From positions 7,675-58,232 of the forward strand of contig PLEW01000184.1 in the NCBI GenBank assembly GCA_003136555.1: DNA of 50,558 nt, in the 5' to 3' direction. Each line of letters starts with the position of its first letter. Position 1 is the stretch's first letter. This document shows positions 17,747 to 28,027 of the stretch, one piece after another. The notes below the pieces were generated by a model that made no database searches, was not told the DNA's origin, and saw only the letters and a program-made list of their open reading frames with translations. Source of the DNA: Planctomycetota bacterium (GTDB lineage: Bacteria > Planctomycetota > UBA11346). The position numbers and the translations under genes are program-made.

Positions 17747-18011
17747 GGCGGCTTGGGTACGCCGACCAGCCGGCGCATGTCCGGCAGCTGCCCTCGCCTC
17801 TCGCAGGCCATCACCGGGATCCCTCGGCGATGGTGCCGTCAGGGGCATGCGGACATCGCGCGGACGACGGGCATCGACGCTCCGCGACCAGTGGTGATGC
17901 CAGGTCGCAGCGCACGACCGAGTCCGCGTCGTCAGCGGCATCCTGGGTGGACGCCGTGCGATGGGCGCTTGTTCCATTCGCTGGCGGGATAGTCTCGTGG
18001 TGGAGATGCCG

Positions 18012-19310
18012 ATGCCGAATAAGCCGTCCCTGCTGCCGTTCTGCCTGCTGCTCATGTGCAGCGCCGCATACTCCGCGGAGCTCTCACTGCGTGGCACCAC
18101 GGACAAGGACGTGGCGATCTACAAGCCCGGCGAGAAGATCGAATTCACCCTGCGCGTCCTCGATGGGGAAACGCCCATCGCCGGCAAGAAGCTGAAATGG
18201 ACGCGCACCGGCGACGACGGCAGGACCGAGCAGGGCGAGGGCATCGCTCCCGCCGACGGGCTGAAGGTCACCACGGCGCTGGACAAGCCCGGCTTCGTCC
18301 GCCTGCTGGCCTATGGCTTCGATGAGGACGGGAAGAATCTGCAGGGCTTCGTCGGCGGCTGGGGCGCCAACAAGAATGGCAACATCTTCTTCGACGGCGG
18401 CGCCTGCGTCGAGCCGGAGCATCTGCAGGCGGCCGCCGAGCCGAATGATTTCGACGCCTTCTGGACAGCGACCAAGAGCAAGCTGGACACCGTCCCGGTG
18501 AAGGCCGACCTCAAGGAGATCGCGAGCAGCAACCCGAAGGTGAAGCTGTATGCCGCAACCATCGACTGCCTGGGTCCGAAGCCGGTCACCGGCTATCTGA
18601 CCATCCCGGTCAACGCCAAGGACAAGTCGCTGCCTGCCATCGTGCAGTTCCAGGGCTACGGCATCAGCAAGCACAATCCGCCCGGCTGGCTCAACGAGGG
18701 GGCGATCTTCCTCGAGATCAATGCGCACGGCATGGAGCTCGGCAAGGACGATGACTACTACAAGCAGCTGCAGAAGGACCTGGCCAACTACTGCTTCAAG
18801 AACAACGAGAACAGCGATCGCGAGAAGACCTACTACTACGGCATGGCGCTGCGCGTGATGCGGGCGCTGCAGTACGTCAAATCCAGGCCGGAATGGAACG
18901 GCAAGGAGCTGCAGAGCAATGGCGGCAGCCAGGGCGGGCTGCAGGGCCTATGGGGGGCGGGCCTGGACAGCGACGTCACCTCGAGCGACATCTGGTCGCC
19001 CTGGAGCTGCGACTTCGGCGGCATCACGCTCGGGCGGCTGCGCGGCTGGCGGCCCGACTTCAATGAGGCGCTGAACTATTACGATCCGGTGTTCCTCGCC
19101 AAGCGCATCAAGGGCAGGGTCCACCTCATCGCCAACTACGGCGACTATACCTGCGCCCCGTCCGGTGTGTGGCTGGTCTACGACAGCATACCGCATGACA
19201 ACAAGTCGATGCTGGTCAAGCAGGGCTGCACGCACGGATACGAGATGAAGCACTGCATGCAGTACACCATCTCGCCGGCGGGGATCACCGACGTCGGCGC
19301 CAAGAAATAG
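18012..19310 (+). CDS. Secreted acetylxylan-esterase-like alpha/beta hydrolase
   Basis: 432 residues. The start at 18012 is chosen because GGAG ends 6 nt upstream; the ATG at 18006 overlaps that spacing. A signal peptide covers about 1-22 (LLPFCLLLMCSAAYSA). An N-terminal beta-rich domain (about 23-135, VAIYKPGEKIEFTLRVLDG) precedes the catalytic domain related to AXE1/CE7 esterases: GYLTIPVNAKDKSLPAIVQF, nucleophile GGSQGG (Ser306), acid YGDYTCAPSG (Asp378) and CTHGYEM (His408). CE7 enzymes remove acetyl groups from xylan oligosaccharides and cephalosporin C. The conserved RGQ motif of classic CE7 is not obvious, so substrate is uncertain. It lies downstream of the kinase pair but with 265 nt between, so it is likely its own unit. 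Confidence 0.8.
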   Translation: MPNKPSLLPFCLLLMCSAAYSAELSLRGTTDKDVAIYKPGEKIEFTLRVLDGETPIAGKKLKWTRTGDDGRTEQGEGIAPADGLKVTTALDKPGFVRLLAYGFDEDGKNLQGFVGGWGANKNGNIFFDGGACVEPEHLQAAAEPNDFDAFWTATKSKLDTVPVKADLKEIASSNPKVKLYAATIDCLGPKPVTGYLTIPVNAKDKSLPAIVQFQGYGISKHNPPGWLNEGAIFLEINAHGMELGKDDDYYKQLQKDLANYCFKNNENSDREKTYYYGMALRVMRALQYVKSRPEWNGKELQSNGGSQGGLQGLWGAGLDSDVTSSDIWSPWSCDFGGITLGRLRGWRPDFNEALNYYDPVFLAKRIKGRVHLIANYGDYTCAPSGVWLVYDSIPHDNKSMLVKQGCTHGYEMKHCMQYTISPAGITDVGAKK

Positions 19311-19836
19311 GCGTCGAGGGCTGATGCCGCAGCGCTGCCGGGTGACGACGATGACGTCAACGGCGATGAGGCCATGGCCCAGCAACAAGACAGCGACCGG
19401 GCTGATGCCCGGTCGCTGGTAGAGGGTGGAGGCAGGTCCAACTCTGGCCCGAGGGCTCCTACGAGTGGCCGGCGCTCCGTTGGCGACACACCTGATCAAC
19501 CATGTCGTTCTCTTTCGCTGGTTGTTGGCACACTCCTTCGATCGCCGCGCGGCGTAGTCCCTCGATCAGGTGGCGTCTCGTACTCTCTACGGCGGCATTA
19601 TACGCCCGCGGCATCCTGCTCACCACTGCTAATCGCCGCAGCTACCCAGAGAAACGTCCGGCATGGCCGCGGCGCATGACCGTCAGGCAACCACGCTCAT
19701 GCGTGACGATTCCTGCGCGATTTGGCGTGCAGTGGTGGGGTGATTGGATACCATGCCCCCCCGTTGCGCCCAGCAGATCCGCCTGCACACCGGGGCCGCT
19801 GCGCAAGGCGACACCTGATCGGCGTGCGCCGATCCG
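19311..19836. other. Gene-free stretch between convergent units
   Basis: It holds the strong hairpin at 19392-19417. An isolated TATAAT occurs on the minus strand (19602-19597), but no good -35 element or downstream gene accompanies it. No RNA gene was recognised on either strand. Confidence 0.4.
19392..19417 (+). terminator. Strong hairpin after the esterase gene
   Basis: An 11-bp perfect inverted repeat (AGCGACCGGGC and GCCCGGTCGCT) has a TGAT tetraloop, 81 nt past the esterase stop. No T tract follows on the plus strand; on the minus strand GTCTTGTTG follows. It is a good structural terminator candidate, possibly bidirectional. Confidence 0.6.
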
Positions 19837-20340
19837 TCAGCGCCTGGTCCTGGGCATGCCCATGGCGCTGAACTGCCAGGGGCGCGTCCAGGGCTCGCCA
19901 GCGACCTCGACGTGCAGCCTGACCTCGTAGAGCGTGGCGTCCTGGAGCCGATCCCTGGCGATGAGCGCGACGCAGCGCTGGTAGCCGGTCATGTTCGCGC
20001 TCGCACCGGAATGCGGATCGTACAGCAGGCAGTCGACCGCGCCCTGGGCCTTGCCGCCCAACGCCGTCAGCGTGGCTGCGGTGAGCGTGAGCGACCCGGT
20101 GCTGAAGATGGCGGTGATGGCATAGCCGGCTTGGTCGTTGCCAGGGGAGGCGACGGGCATCTCCTTGCCGTAGCAGGTGGGGACGTCGTGCTGGCCGGGG
20201 ACCGTGCAGAGCACCGGCCACCAGCAGGCCGGTGGCGGACCGACCTTGGTGCGGCCGTCGATGCCGCCATGGCATCCTTCATCAGCGACGCCGACGGCGA
20301 GGGTCTCCGGGCGGATGACGTCCTGGCCTGGAGACGACCA
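19837..20340 (-). pseudogene. 5'-truncated CAP (SCP-like) family protein remnant
   Basis: The frame is open from just after an in-frame TGA (20343-20341) to the stop at 19837 and encodes about 167 residues, with no ATG; a GTG at 20214 is the only candidate start that gives a sizeable product. The translated segment looks like the C-terminal part of planctomycete CAP-domain proteins: VIRPETLAVGVADEG resembles the end of a CAP domain, and VPGQHDVPTCYGKEMPVASP, AGYAITAIF, LTLTAATL and LYEVRLHVEVAGEPWTRPWQF resemble the Ig-like domain that follows it. The N-terminal CAP fold and signal peptide are absent in every upstream frame I checked, so the gene is probably decayed. Confidence 0.55.
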
Positions 20341-20588
20341 TCACCGTGGCGAGATTCACGGCTGCGGCCCTCATGCATGCGGGTTGATCACCCAGCCGCC
20401 GGCCTGCAACGCTGATCCGAGGCCAACTGCCCGACGTGGGCGGTGGCGTGGACAACGGTCCAGGACGGGCGCTCGATGCGCGATCACGATCCGATCAGCT
20501 GCGGCAACCAGGCGTGATGAGGGATTCCATGATGGACAGCGTCATGCCCGCTCCGCCGATCTTCTCGGCCGACCCCGGCTGAGGCGGT

Positions 20589-21626
20589 TCAGCGATGGTC
20601 GGTGGTGACTTCCGATTTCGCGTGGACCAGGAACACGAAGGCGCAATAGCAGGCGACCAGGACCGCAGAACCCATCCACCAGGTCAGCGCCACGGCGAGA
20701 TTCTGGCTGCTAGCGGGCCCGACCGCAGCGTGCAGCGATGGAATGCCAGGCGTGGTCGATCGGAGCATGATGGGGAACTGCGCTGCTGCAGTCGACAGCA
20801 CCAGACTCCCCATCACCACAGCGCCGCCAGTGAAGGCGCTCCTGACCCGCTTGCGCACGATCCCGACCAGCAGCATGCCAGCCCCTGTGCACAGGCCCGC
20901 TAGTCCTATCCACGCCAAGGGCGATCGGGCCATGGCAGGGAAGAGTTCGCCCTCCAGTTCCGACGTCAGCACCGTGATCGGCACCAGGAGCAGGAGGGCT
21001 GCGATCCAGAGCCTGCGTCCCAGGGCTCCTGCCCGCGTCTGGACCGCCCCCGTGGTTGTCATCGCGACATAGCAGGCCCCATGCCCTGCCAGCGCGACCA
21101 TGGTGAAGATCCCGACGGGGATGGTATACCAGTCCAGCAGCCCGACCGCACCCTGGACGCCGAAATCCGTGAACAGCGGCAGCGAGAATTGCCCATGTCC
21201 ATCGAGCGGGACGCCGCGGATGACATTGCCAGCGGTAATGCCGATCAGGGCGGCCAGGGTCATGCTGGAGAGCCACAGGACGCCATCCCACGCGGACGAC
21301 CAGAGCGCATCATCGATCCAGTGGCGGACCTCCAGCGAGACACCGCGGAGGATCAAGGCCCACAGGAGCATGAAGAAGGCGAGATAGAATCCCGCGAATG
21401 CCGCTGCATAGATGGCAGGGAAGGACAGGAACAAGGTGCCACCCCAGGCGACCAGCCACACCTCATGGAGGCTCCACGACATGCCGAGAGAGCGCAGGAC
21501 CAGGTGCCGCTCCTCGCGATCAGAGCCGATGGCGAAGAGCGTCATGCCGGCGCCGATGTTCCAGCCGTCCATGATGAGATAGGCCGACAGCATCAACGCC
21601 AGCATGGCATACCAGGCTTCAGCCAT
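20589..21626 (-). CDS. cydB: Cytochrome bd-type quinol oxidase subunit II
   Basis: 345 residues with about nine hydrophobic segments. Family marks are LMLSAYLIMDGWNIGAGMT at the N terminus, SWSLHEVWLVAWGGTLFLSFP, GNVIRGVPLDGHGQFSLPLF and the C-terminal PASSQNLAVALTWWMG. CydB pairs with CydA to form the high-affinity oxidase that reduces oxygen to water with quinol electrons. The start has GGAG 7 nt upstream, and the coding sequence overlaps the end of cydA by 8 nt. It is the last gene of the acnA-fumC-cydAB cluster; no cydX-like small gene follows that I can support. Confidence 0.93.
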   Translation of the reverse strand: MAEAWYAMLALMLSAYLIMDGWNIGAGMTLFAIGSDREERHLVLRSLGMSWSLHEVWLVAWGGTLFLSFPAIYAAAFAGFYLAFFMLLWALILRGVSLEVRHWIDDALWSSAWDGVLWLSSMTLAALIGITAGNVIRGVPLDGHGQFSLPLFTDFGVQGAVGLLDWYTIPVGIFTMVALAGHGACYVAMTTTGAVQTRAGALGRRLWIAALLLLVPITVLTSELEGELFPAMARSPLAWIGLAGLCTGAGMLLVGIVRKRVRSAFTGGAVVMGSLVLSTAAAQFPIMLRSTTPGIPSLHAAVGPASSQNLAVALTWWMGSAVLVACYCAFVFLVHAKSEVTTDHR

Positions 21627-22989
21627 GTGGTGCTCCAGGAAGGGGTATGCGCGAGGGGCAGTCCTCGGTTGAACGAGGACCGCAGAGGATCATTCGGCCG
21701 ACCAGTGCCAGATAGAGGACTCCGAGGACGGCATACAGGCCTGTGAACCCGATCAGGGTGAACAGGACCGTTCCTGGTCGGACCAGGGGGCTCAGTCCAT
21801 CATCGGTGCGCATCAGCCCATAGACGATCCACGGTTGCCGGCCGAGCTCGGCGGTCAGCCAGCCGGCCGTGGTGGCGATATAGGGGAACGGGAACGAGAG
21901 CAGGAGCGTCCACAGGAGCCAGCGGCAGGAGAGGAGCCGACCGCGCAGATGCTGGACCAGCGCCAGGCCCATGATGACGATGAACAGCGTTCCGAGACCG
22001 ACCATGATGTGGAACGCATAGTAGATCAGTGCGATGTTCGTCGGCCATTGGTCGAGCGGAAATGCCAAGAGACCGCGTACCCGGCCATGGAACGACCCGG
22101 TGGCCAGGTAGCTCAATACACCCGGCAGGGCGATGGGATTGTCGATGCGGCGCCTCTCGACATCGGGCTGGCCGATGATGGTGATCCTCGCCGACGTGCC
22201 GCTGTCGAAGCGCCCCTCCATGGCGGCGAGGGCCGGCTCCTGGTGGTATGCCACCTGCTTGGCCTGGGCATCACCTGTCGGATACGCGACGAGCAGCGCG
22301 GACGCCAATCCAACCGCGGTACCGCATGCCAGGCAGATGCGGGCATGCTCGGCGAAGGTGCCGCGCAGTGCGTACAGTGCGCCGACCGCTGCGACGACGA
22401 AGGATCCGGTGACCATGGCGGCGGCCATGGTGTGGGCGTACATCACCAGAGCCCATGGATTGAGCAGATAGCTGGAGAAATCGCCGATGTGCAGCGTGCC
22501 ATCGGGGGCGGTCGCGTATCCGGCCGGATGCTGCATGAAAGCGTTGGTGACGAGGATGAAATAGCCGGAGAGCCAGCTGCCAAGCAAGACCAGGAAGGCG
22601 ACGAGCAGGTTCACCCGAGGGCTCAGTCGCCGCTCGCCGGCGACCAGGATGCCGACGAAGGCGCTCTCCAGGAAGAACGCGATCATCCCCTCCATCGCCA
22701 AGGTCTGGCCGACGACTCCGCCTGCATAGGCGGAGAACGCCGACCAGTTCGTGCCGAACTGGAACTCCATGGGGATGCCGGTGACTACGCCGGCAGCGAA
22801 GGAGATGCCGAAGAACTTGGTCCAGAATCGCGCGGCGGTGCGGGAGTGGTCGTCGTCATGACGCAGCGCCCGCCATTTCCACCAGACCAGGAATGGCGCC
22901 AGCCCCATGGTGAGCTGCGGGAACAGGTAATGGTAGGTGATGGTGAAGCCGAACTGGAGACGGCTCCAGAAGGCGATGTCGTCAGGCAT
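21619..22989 (-). CDS. cydA: Cytochrome bd-type quinol oxidase subunit I
   Basis: 456 residues, the short-Q-loop form. Haem ligands can be placed by alignment to the E. coli enzyme: His20 in TITYHYLFPQLTMG (b595), His186 in MYAHTMAAAMVTGSF and Met329 in FHIMVGLG (b558), with Glu100 and Glu108 in AMEGMIAFFLESAF for the proton path. WLTAELGRQPWIVYG (378-391) is the conserved GRQPW signature. The Q loop is near 245-265 (YHQEPALAAMEGRFDS). The start has GGAGG 10 nt upstream. The subunit binds quinol on the periplasmic side and would support respiration at low oxygen. It lies 102 nt downstream of fumC. Confidence 0.93.
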   Translation of the reverse strand: MPDDIAFWSRLQFGFTITYHYLFPQLTMGLAPFLVWWKWRALRHDDDHSRTAARFWTKFFGISFAAGVVTGIPMEFQFGTNWSAFSAYAGGVVGQTLAMEGMIAFFLESAFVGILVAGERRLSPRVNLLVAFLVLLGSWLSGYFILVTNAFMQHPAGYATAPDGTLHIGDFSSYLLNPWALVMYAHTMAAAMVTGSFVVAAVGALYALRGTFAEHARICLACGTAVGLASALLVAYPTGDAQAKQVAYHQEPALAAMEGRFDSGTSARITIIGQPDVERRRIDNPIALPGVLSYLATGSFHGRVRGLLAFPLDQWPTNIALIYYAFHIMVGLGTLFIVIMGLALVQHLRGRLLSCRWLLWTLLLSFPFPYIATTAGWLTAELGRQPWIVYGLMRTDDGLSPLVRPGTVLFTLIGFTGLYAVLGVLYLALVGRMILCGPRSTEDCPSRIPLPGAPHG

Positions 22990-23091
22990 CGTGGTGCTGT
23001 CCTCCGCCTTCGCCGTGGTTGCGCCTGGGCATCCCGGGGTTTGGATGGCGGGTGGCCGCTCGGGGCGAGATGCCGGGTGAGGACGTCGGAC

Positions 23092-24531
23092 TCATGGCCG
23101 CTTGGCGGGACCGAGCATATCCTGCGGACGCACCCAGAGATCGAAGTCGGTTGCGGTAACGTGCCCAGAGGCGATCGCAGCCTCCCTGAGCGAGGTGCCC
23201 GTGCGGTACGCCTGTCCGGCGATCTCGGCAGAACGATCATAGCCAAGGTGCGCCGAGAGGGCCGTGACCAGCATCAGGGAGCGTTCCAGGAGTTCGGCGA
23301 TGTGCCTACGGTCGGCTGCGATGCCGCGGGCGCAGAACCGCTCGAAGGCAATCATGGAGTCGGACAGCAGACGTACGCTCTGGAGGAAGGCATTGGCGAT
23401 CAGCGGCTTGCAGGCATTCAGCTCGAAATTCCCCGAGGCTCCGCACAGGCCGATGGCCAGATCGTTGGCCATGATCTGGAAGCAGACCATGATCATCGCT
23501 TCGCACTGGGTGGGATTGACCTTCCCGGGCATCATCGAGCTGCCAGGCTCATTCGGCGGTAGCGTGATCTCGCCCAGGCCGGAACGTGGACCGGAGGCCA
23601 GCCAGCGGACATCATTGGCGATCTTGATGAGGGCTGTTGCCAGCGTCTTGAGCGCTCCATGCGCAGACACCAGGGCATCGTGGGCGGCGATGGCGGAGAA
23701 GGCATTGCTTGCCCGTCGAAGCGGCAAGCCCATGCGGAGGGAGAGCGCGGAGATGACCCGCTCCGCAAATCCGACGCAGGTATTGAAGCCGGTCCCCACG
23801 GCAGTGCCACCGAGGGGCAGCTCGAGGAGCGGGTCGATGACCCGGTTGATCGCATGCTCGGCGAACAGGAGCTGCGCCGCATAGCCGGAGAACTCCTGGC
23901 CGAGCGTCATGGGGATGGCATCCTGCAGATGGGTTCGCCCGATCTTGATGATGCCTGCGAAGGCATCGGCATGGCCCGCCATGGTCGCGTGCAGGCAGCG
24001 TAGGGCTGGCAGCACACGATGGGTGACGCCTAGGCTGGCGGACACATGCATGGCCGTGGGGACGACATCATTGGAGGATTGCCCCAGATTGACGTCGTCG
24101 TTGGGATGCACCAGACGCCCCATGCCACGTTGTCCACCGAGCAGTTCCGAGGAGCGATTGGCGATCACTTCGTTGATGTTCATGTTCGTCTGCGTACCCG
24201 ACCCACTCTGCCAGACCGAGAGCGGGAACTCGTCAGGATGCAATCCCCCCAGGATCTCCTCAGCAGCGTGGGCGATGGCATCGGCTTTGAGGCGATCGAG
24301 CAGGCCGAGATCGCTGTTGGCCGCAGCGCACTCAGCCTTGATGGCAGCCAGGGCGGCGATGATTTCGCGCGGCATGACTTCGACTGAGATGCGGAAATGC
24401 TCGATGGCACGCTGAGTCTGCGCTCCCCACATCCTCTCCATCGGCACATCGATATCGCCGAAGGAATCACGCTCACATCGGGTGGACGCGGATTTCACCT
24501 CAGGTGCTACGATGCCATCGTTGCGAGTCAT
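23092..24531 (-). CDS. fumC: Class II fumarate hydratase
   Basis: 479 residues, iron-independent homotetrameric fumarase that interconverts fumarate and malate in the TCA cycle. The superfamily signature [11 protein letters not shown] is at 330-340, and the substrate-binding [18 protein letters not shown] (110-127) and HPNDDVN are intact, as is GRTHLQDA with its catalytic His201. About 20 extra residues precede the usual N terminus. The ATG at 24531 overlaps the aconitase stop by one base (TGATG); a GTG at 24534 is possible. Choice of the oxygen-stable class II enzyme beside an Fe-S aconitase is noteworthy. Confidence 0.95.
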   Translation of the reverse strand: MTRNDGIVAPEVKSASTRCERDSFGDIDVPMERMWGAQTQRAIEHFRISVEVMPREIIAALAAIKAECAAANSDLGLLDRLKADAIAHAAEEILGGLHPDEFPLSVWQSGSGTQTNMNINEVIANRSSELLGGQRGMGRLVHPNDDVNLGQSSNDVVPTAMHVSASLGVTHRVLPALRCLHATMAGHADAFAGIIKIGRTHLQDAIPMTLGQEFSGYAAQLLFAEHAINRVIDPLLELPLGGTAVGTGFNTCVGFAERVISALSLRMGLPLRRASNAFSAIAAHDALVSAHGALKTLATALIKIANDVRWLASGPRSGLGEITLPPNEPGSSMMPGKVNPTQCEAMIMVCFQIMANDLAIGLCGASGNFELNACKPLIANAFLQSVRLLSDSMIAFERFCARGIAADRRHIAELLERSLMLVTALSAHLGYDRSAEIAGQAYRTGTSLREAAIASGHVTATDFDLWVRPQDMLGPAKRP

Positions 24532-27389
24532 CACTTCAGGACCTCGCGCAGCGCATATGGCAGGATGCCGCCATGGCGGAAGTACTCCACCTCGATCGGG
24601 GTGTCGATGCGTAGGCGCACGGACATGGTGTGCCTCCTGCCGTCTGCCCTGGTGATCACCAGATCCAGGTCCTGGAGTGGACGCAGGCCCTCCTCCGGCA
24701 CCATCAGGTCGAAGAGCTCATCGCCGATGATCGGAATGGTGCCGAGGTGCTCGCCATCCTTGAACTGCAGGGGCAATACACCCATGCCCACCAGGTTGGA
24801 GCGGTGGATGCGCTCGAAGCTGCGTGCCACGACCGCAGCCACGCCCAGCAGGCGCGTCCCCTTTGCAGCCCAATCGCGGCTCGATCCGGTACCGTACTCC
24901 TCCCCGGCGAATACCAGGGAGGGTATGCCCTTGGCGGCATACTCCATGGCGGCATCGTAGATCGGGAGGATTCGTCCACTGGGCTGCGCGAGCGTACGGG
25001 CGCCGCTCACGGCGGCACCGCCATCGCCTGGGGGGAGCATGAGATTGCGGATGCGCGCATTGGCGAAGGTGCCTCGCACCATGACCTCGTGGTTGCCACG
25101 GCGCGATCCGTAGCTGTTGAAGTCCGCGGGGGCCACGCCGATCTTGAGGAGATAGCGCCCGGCGGGCGAGGCGGGATCGATCGCCCCAGCCGGGCTGATG
25201 TGGTCGGTGGTCACGGAATCGCCGAGCAGGGCCAGCGCGCGTGCACCACGGATGACCGGGAGTGACGGAGCCGCAAGGGCGAAATGCTCGAAGAAGGGCG
25301 GCTCCGCGATGTAGGACGACGTCTCCCAGGCATAGACCGCCCCGACAGGGGCGGGAATGGCATTCCACAGCAGGTTTCCCTGTGCGAGATCGCGGTAGCG
25401 GGCGCGGTAGACGGCGGGATCATGGGCGTAGTGCATCACGGAGGCGATCTCCTCCGTAGTCGGCCATAGCTCACGCAGGAAGACGGGCTGGCCATCGGTG
25501 CCGATCCCGAGCGGCTCGCTGTCGAGATCGATGAGGACACGTCCCGCAATGGCGAAGGCCACCACCAGTGGCGGGCTCATCAGGAAATTGGCTTGGATGC
25601 TGGGGTGGATGCGGGCCTCGAAATTGCGGTTGCCTGAGAGCACCGCAGCGCACACCAGCTGGTGCTTGGCGATGGCCTCCTCGATGAGCGGTGGAAGGGG
25701 TCCGGAATTGCCGATGCAGGTAGTGCATCCGTAGGCGGTGATCCAGAAGCCGAGCTGCTCCAGGTACGGCAGCAATCCTGCATCCTGGAGGTAGGTGGCG
25801 ACCACCCGCGAGCCAGGCGCCAGCGAGGTCTTCACCCGAGGACCGACCGTCAGTCCCCGTTCCACCGCCTTCTTCGCCAGCAGGCCTGCGGCCAGCATGA
25901 CTCCCGGATTGGAGGTGTTGGTGCACGAGGTGATGGCTGCAATCAGGACATCGCCATGGCCGATATCCAGCGCCCCAATGCGGGGATCTGCAGGAGATGC
26001 CGTTACGGCATCGACGGTGACGGGCACTTCGGCCATCTCGGCTTCATTGCGATTCTTGGTGTCGAGCGCCCTGGCCGGTCCCGGCGATGCGGGGAGCGGG
26101 ATGGAGGCACGGGACGCCTGGGACGGTCCGCGGGAGGCATCCCCGATCGGATGGCGGCGTGCTGGGTCCAGGGGGGACTTGCCAAAGCCATTCTCGACGA
26201 GAGGCGCAATCAATTGGCTGAGGAAGCGCTCCTTCACCTCGCCTATCGGCATGCGATCCTGCGGACGGCGGGGGCCCGCCATGTTCGGCACCACGCTGGA
26301 AAGATCCAGTTCGACGACGGCGCTGTAATCGATCGTTCCCGGATGCGGCATGCCGAACAGGCCTTGCGCCCTCAGGTAGGCGCTCAGCGCGGCGATGTCC
26401 TCGGGATCGCGCCCGGTGGCGGTGAGATAGTCGAGCGTCTGTCCATCTGCCGGGAAGAAGCCCATGGTTGCGCCGTACTCAGGCGCCATGTTGCTGACCG
26501 TGGCACGATCGGGGACCGACAGCGCCGCAGCGCCTGCGCCGAAGCATTCGACGAATTTGCCGACGACATTGATGGCGCGAAGGAATTCGGTCATGTGCAG
26601 CACCAGATCGGTCGAGGTCGTTCCCGCCGGCAAGGCGCCGTGGAGATGGACACCGACCACATCTGGCATCAGGAAGTAGAGCGGTTGGCCGAGCATCGCC
26701 GCCTCGGCTTCGATGCCACCGACGCCCCAGCCGACCACGCCCAGCCCGTTTATCATGGTGGTATGGGAATCGGTTCCGACGACGGTGTCGGGATAGTAGA
26801 GCCCGTCGCGCTGCCACAGCGGCCGTGACAGGTGCTCGAGATTGACCTGATGGACAATGCCGATGCCGGGAGGGATTATGGAAAAGTCGCGGAATGCCTG
26901 CATACCCCACTTTATGAAGCGGTAGCGCTCATGGTTGCGCTGGAATTCCAGCCCCAGATTGAGGTCGAGCGCCGCCGCCGAGTTGTAGTGGTCGACCTGA
27001 ACGGAATGATCGATCACCATATCCACCGGTATCCGCGGCGCGATCAATGCGCCATCCCGCCCCAGGCGCATCGCTGCGCAACGCATCGCGGCAAGATCGC
27101 ACAGCAGCGGCACCCCGGTGAAATCCTGAAGCAGGATCCGCGATACGACGAAGGGGATCTCGGTGGCGCGAATGGCCGTCGGCTGCCAGCTCGCAAGCTG
27201 CTTGATATGCTCTCTTGTCACCCTCACGTCATCGCGACAGCGCAGGATCGATTCCAGGATGATGCGCAAGGATATCGGCATGCGCGCCAGCCCAGCGAAT
27301 CCGGCGCGTTCGAGTGCGGGCAGGGAATGGAACCTGCCGGTGCGACCGGACGAGATGGCGAATTCCTGGAGAGTGTCCGGAAGATCCAT
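24531..27389 (-). CDS. acnA: Aconitate hydratase A
   Basis: 952 residues from the ATG at 27389, which aligns with the usual AcnA N terminus; the frame is open 53 codons further upstream without coding character. The enzyme isomerises citrate to isocitrate with a [4Fe-4S] cluster. Cluster ligands are Cys489 in SCTNTSNP and Cys555 and Cys558 in [10 protein letters not shown]. Also seen are [39 protein letters not shown], and the swivel-domain [10 protein letters not shown] with [19 protein letters not shown]. Between the substrate domains there is an insert of about 60 residues, Pro/Ser/Arg-rich (about 405-470), that makes the protein longer than the usual 890. It heads a cluster with fumC and cydAB. 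Confidence 0.95.
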   Translation of the reverse strand: MDLPDTLQEFAISSGRTGRFHSLPALERAGFAGLARMPISLRIILESILRCRDDVRVTREHIKQLASWQPTAIRATEIPFVVSRILLQDFTGVPLLCDLAAMRCAAMRLGRDGALIAPRIPVDMVIDHSVQVDHYNSAAALDLNLGLEFQRNHERYRFIKWGMQAFRDFSIIPPGIGIVHQVNLEHLSRPLWQRDGLYYPDTVVGTDSHTTMINGLGVVGWGVGGIEAEAAMLGQPLYFLMPDVVGVHLHGALPAGTTSTDLVLHMTEFLRAINVVGKFVECFGAGAAALSVPDRATVSNMAPEYGATMGFFPADGQTLDYLTATGRDPEDIAALSAYLRAQGLFGMPHPGTIDYSAVVELDLSSVVPNMAGPRRPQDRMPIGEVKERFLSQLIAPLVENGFGKSPLDPARRHPIGDASRGPSQASRASIPLPASPGPARALDTKNRNEAEMAEVPVTVDAVTASPADPRIGALDIGHGDVLIAAITSCTNTSNPGVMLAAGLLAKKAVERGLTVGPRVKTSLAPGSRVVATYLQDAGLLPYLEQLGFWITAYGCTTCIGNSGPLPPLIEEAIAKHQLVCAAVLSGNRNFEARIHPSIQANFLMSPPLVVAFAIAGRVLIDLDSEPLGIGTDGQPVFLRELWPTTEEIASVMHYAHDPAVYRARYRDLAQGNLLWNAIPAPVGAVYAWETSSYIAEPPFFEHFALAAPSLPVIRGARALALLGDSVTTDHISPAGAIDPASPAGRYLLKIGVAPADFNSYGSRRGNHEVMVRGTFANARIRNLMLPPGDGGAAVSGARTLAQPSGRILPIYDAAMEYAAKGIPSLVFAGEEYGTGSSRDWAAKGTRLLGVAAVVARSFERIHRSNLVGMGVLPLQFKDGEHLGTIPIIGDELFDLMVPEEGLRPLQDLDLVITRADGRRHTMSVRLRIDTPIEVEYFRHGGILPYALREVLK

Positions 27390-27433
27390 GCGTGAGCATC
27401 CGATGAGCCGCGCTGATGTGAGCGGATCCTGAA

Positions 27434-27473
27434 GAATCGGCGGGGGGGGGATGCACCCTGTCCTCGCCGATTC
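27434..27473 (-). terminator. Hairpin between dps and acnA
   Basis: A 9-bp perfect inverted repeat, GAATCGGCG (27434-27442) and CGCCGATTC (27465-27473), can be extended inward with G-C and G-T pairs. It lies just past the dps stop, and on the minus strand TTCAGG follows. A tract of nine G residues (27442-27450) sits in the loop side. It probably separates dps from the acnA cluster. Confidence 0.5.
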
Positions 27474-27505
27474 GCGTCTTTTGCTGCCGCTTCCCGTCCA
27501 GGGGT

Positions 27506-28027
27506 TTAGTTCCTGGACTGGTGATGCGCTTCGATGAACCACAGCCATTTATCGATGCCGCGCGACACCTCGGTGAAGACATCAGCGGTGTCGGCATCGT
27601 CCAGATCGTTCGCCACGCTGATCGATGTGCGCACTTCACCTCCGAATGCGGCAAGCGCCTTCGCCACGGCAACCACATGGGCGCTGCCATCGGAGATCCC
27701 GAGCGGAAATTCATCAAGACGGGTGCGTGCCGAGGACAGGCGTACGGTGCCTTCGGCGACACCACCCAGCTGGACGATCCGTTCGGCGATGGTGTCGACG
27801 TATCCGGTCACAGCCTGGTAGACCTCGTCGAAGAGCTTGTGGAGGCCGATGAAGTTGGGCCCTTTGACATTCCAGTGCGCCTGCTTCATCTGCATCTGCA
27901 GATCGATGGCATCTGCCAGGCGCCCATTCATGAGCGCGTTGAGATCCGCACGTTTGTCCTTGGGGATGGTGATGCCGGTCGCGTATGGCGGTGTCGTGGT
28001 TGCGATCGCCTGCTTTGGTGATGTCAT
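27506..28027 (-). CDS. dps: Dps ferritin-like DNA-protection protein
   Basis: 173 residues, a dodecameric mini-ferritin that oxidises iron with peroxide and shields DNA. The start at 28027 has GGAG 9 nt upstream. All intersubunit ferroxidase residues are present and, with this start, fall at the same numbers as in E. coli Dps: His51 in [11 protein letters not shown], His63, Asp67 in FDEVYQ, Asp78 and Glu82 in [12 protein letters not shown]. The N-terminal tail ([20 protein letters not shown]) is less Lys-rich than that of E. coli, so DNA binding is less certain. It is upstream of the acnA cluster on the same strand but separated by a terminator-like hairpin. Confidence 0.95.
   Translation of the reverse strand: MTSPKQAIATTTPPYATGITIPKDKRADLNALMNGRLADAIDLQMQMKQAHWNVKGPNFIGLHKLFDEVYQAVTGYVDTIAERIVQLGGVAEGTVRLSSARTRLDEFPLGISDGSAHVVAVAKALAAFGGEVRTSISVANDLDDADTADVFTEVSRGIDKWLWFIEAHHQSRN

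Noticed and set aside
19597-19602. TATAAT on the minus strand, possible promoter or RNA gene
   Set aside because: No acceptable -35 hexamer and no downstream gene or recognisable RNA fold.
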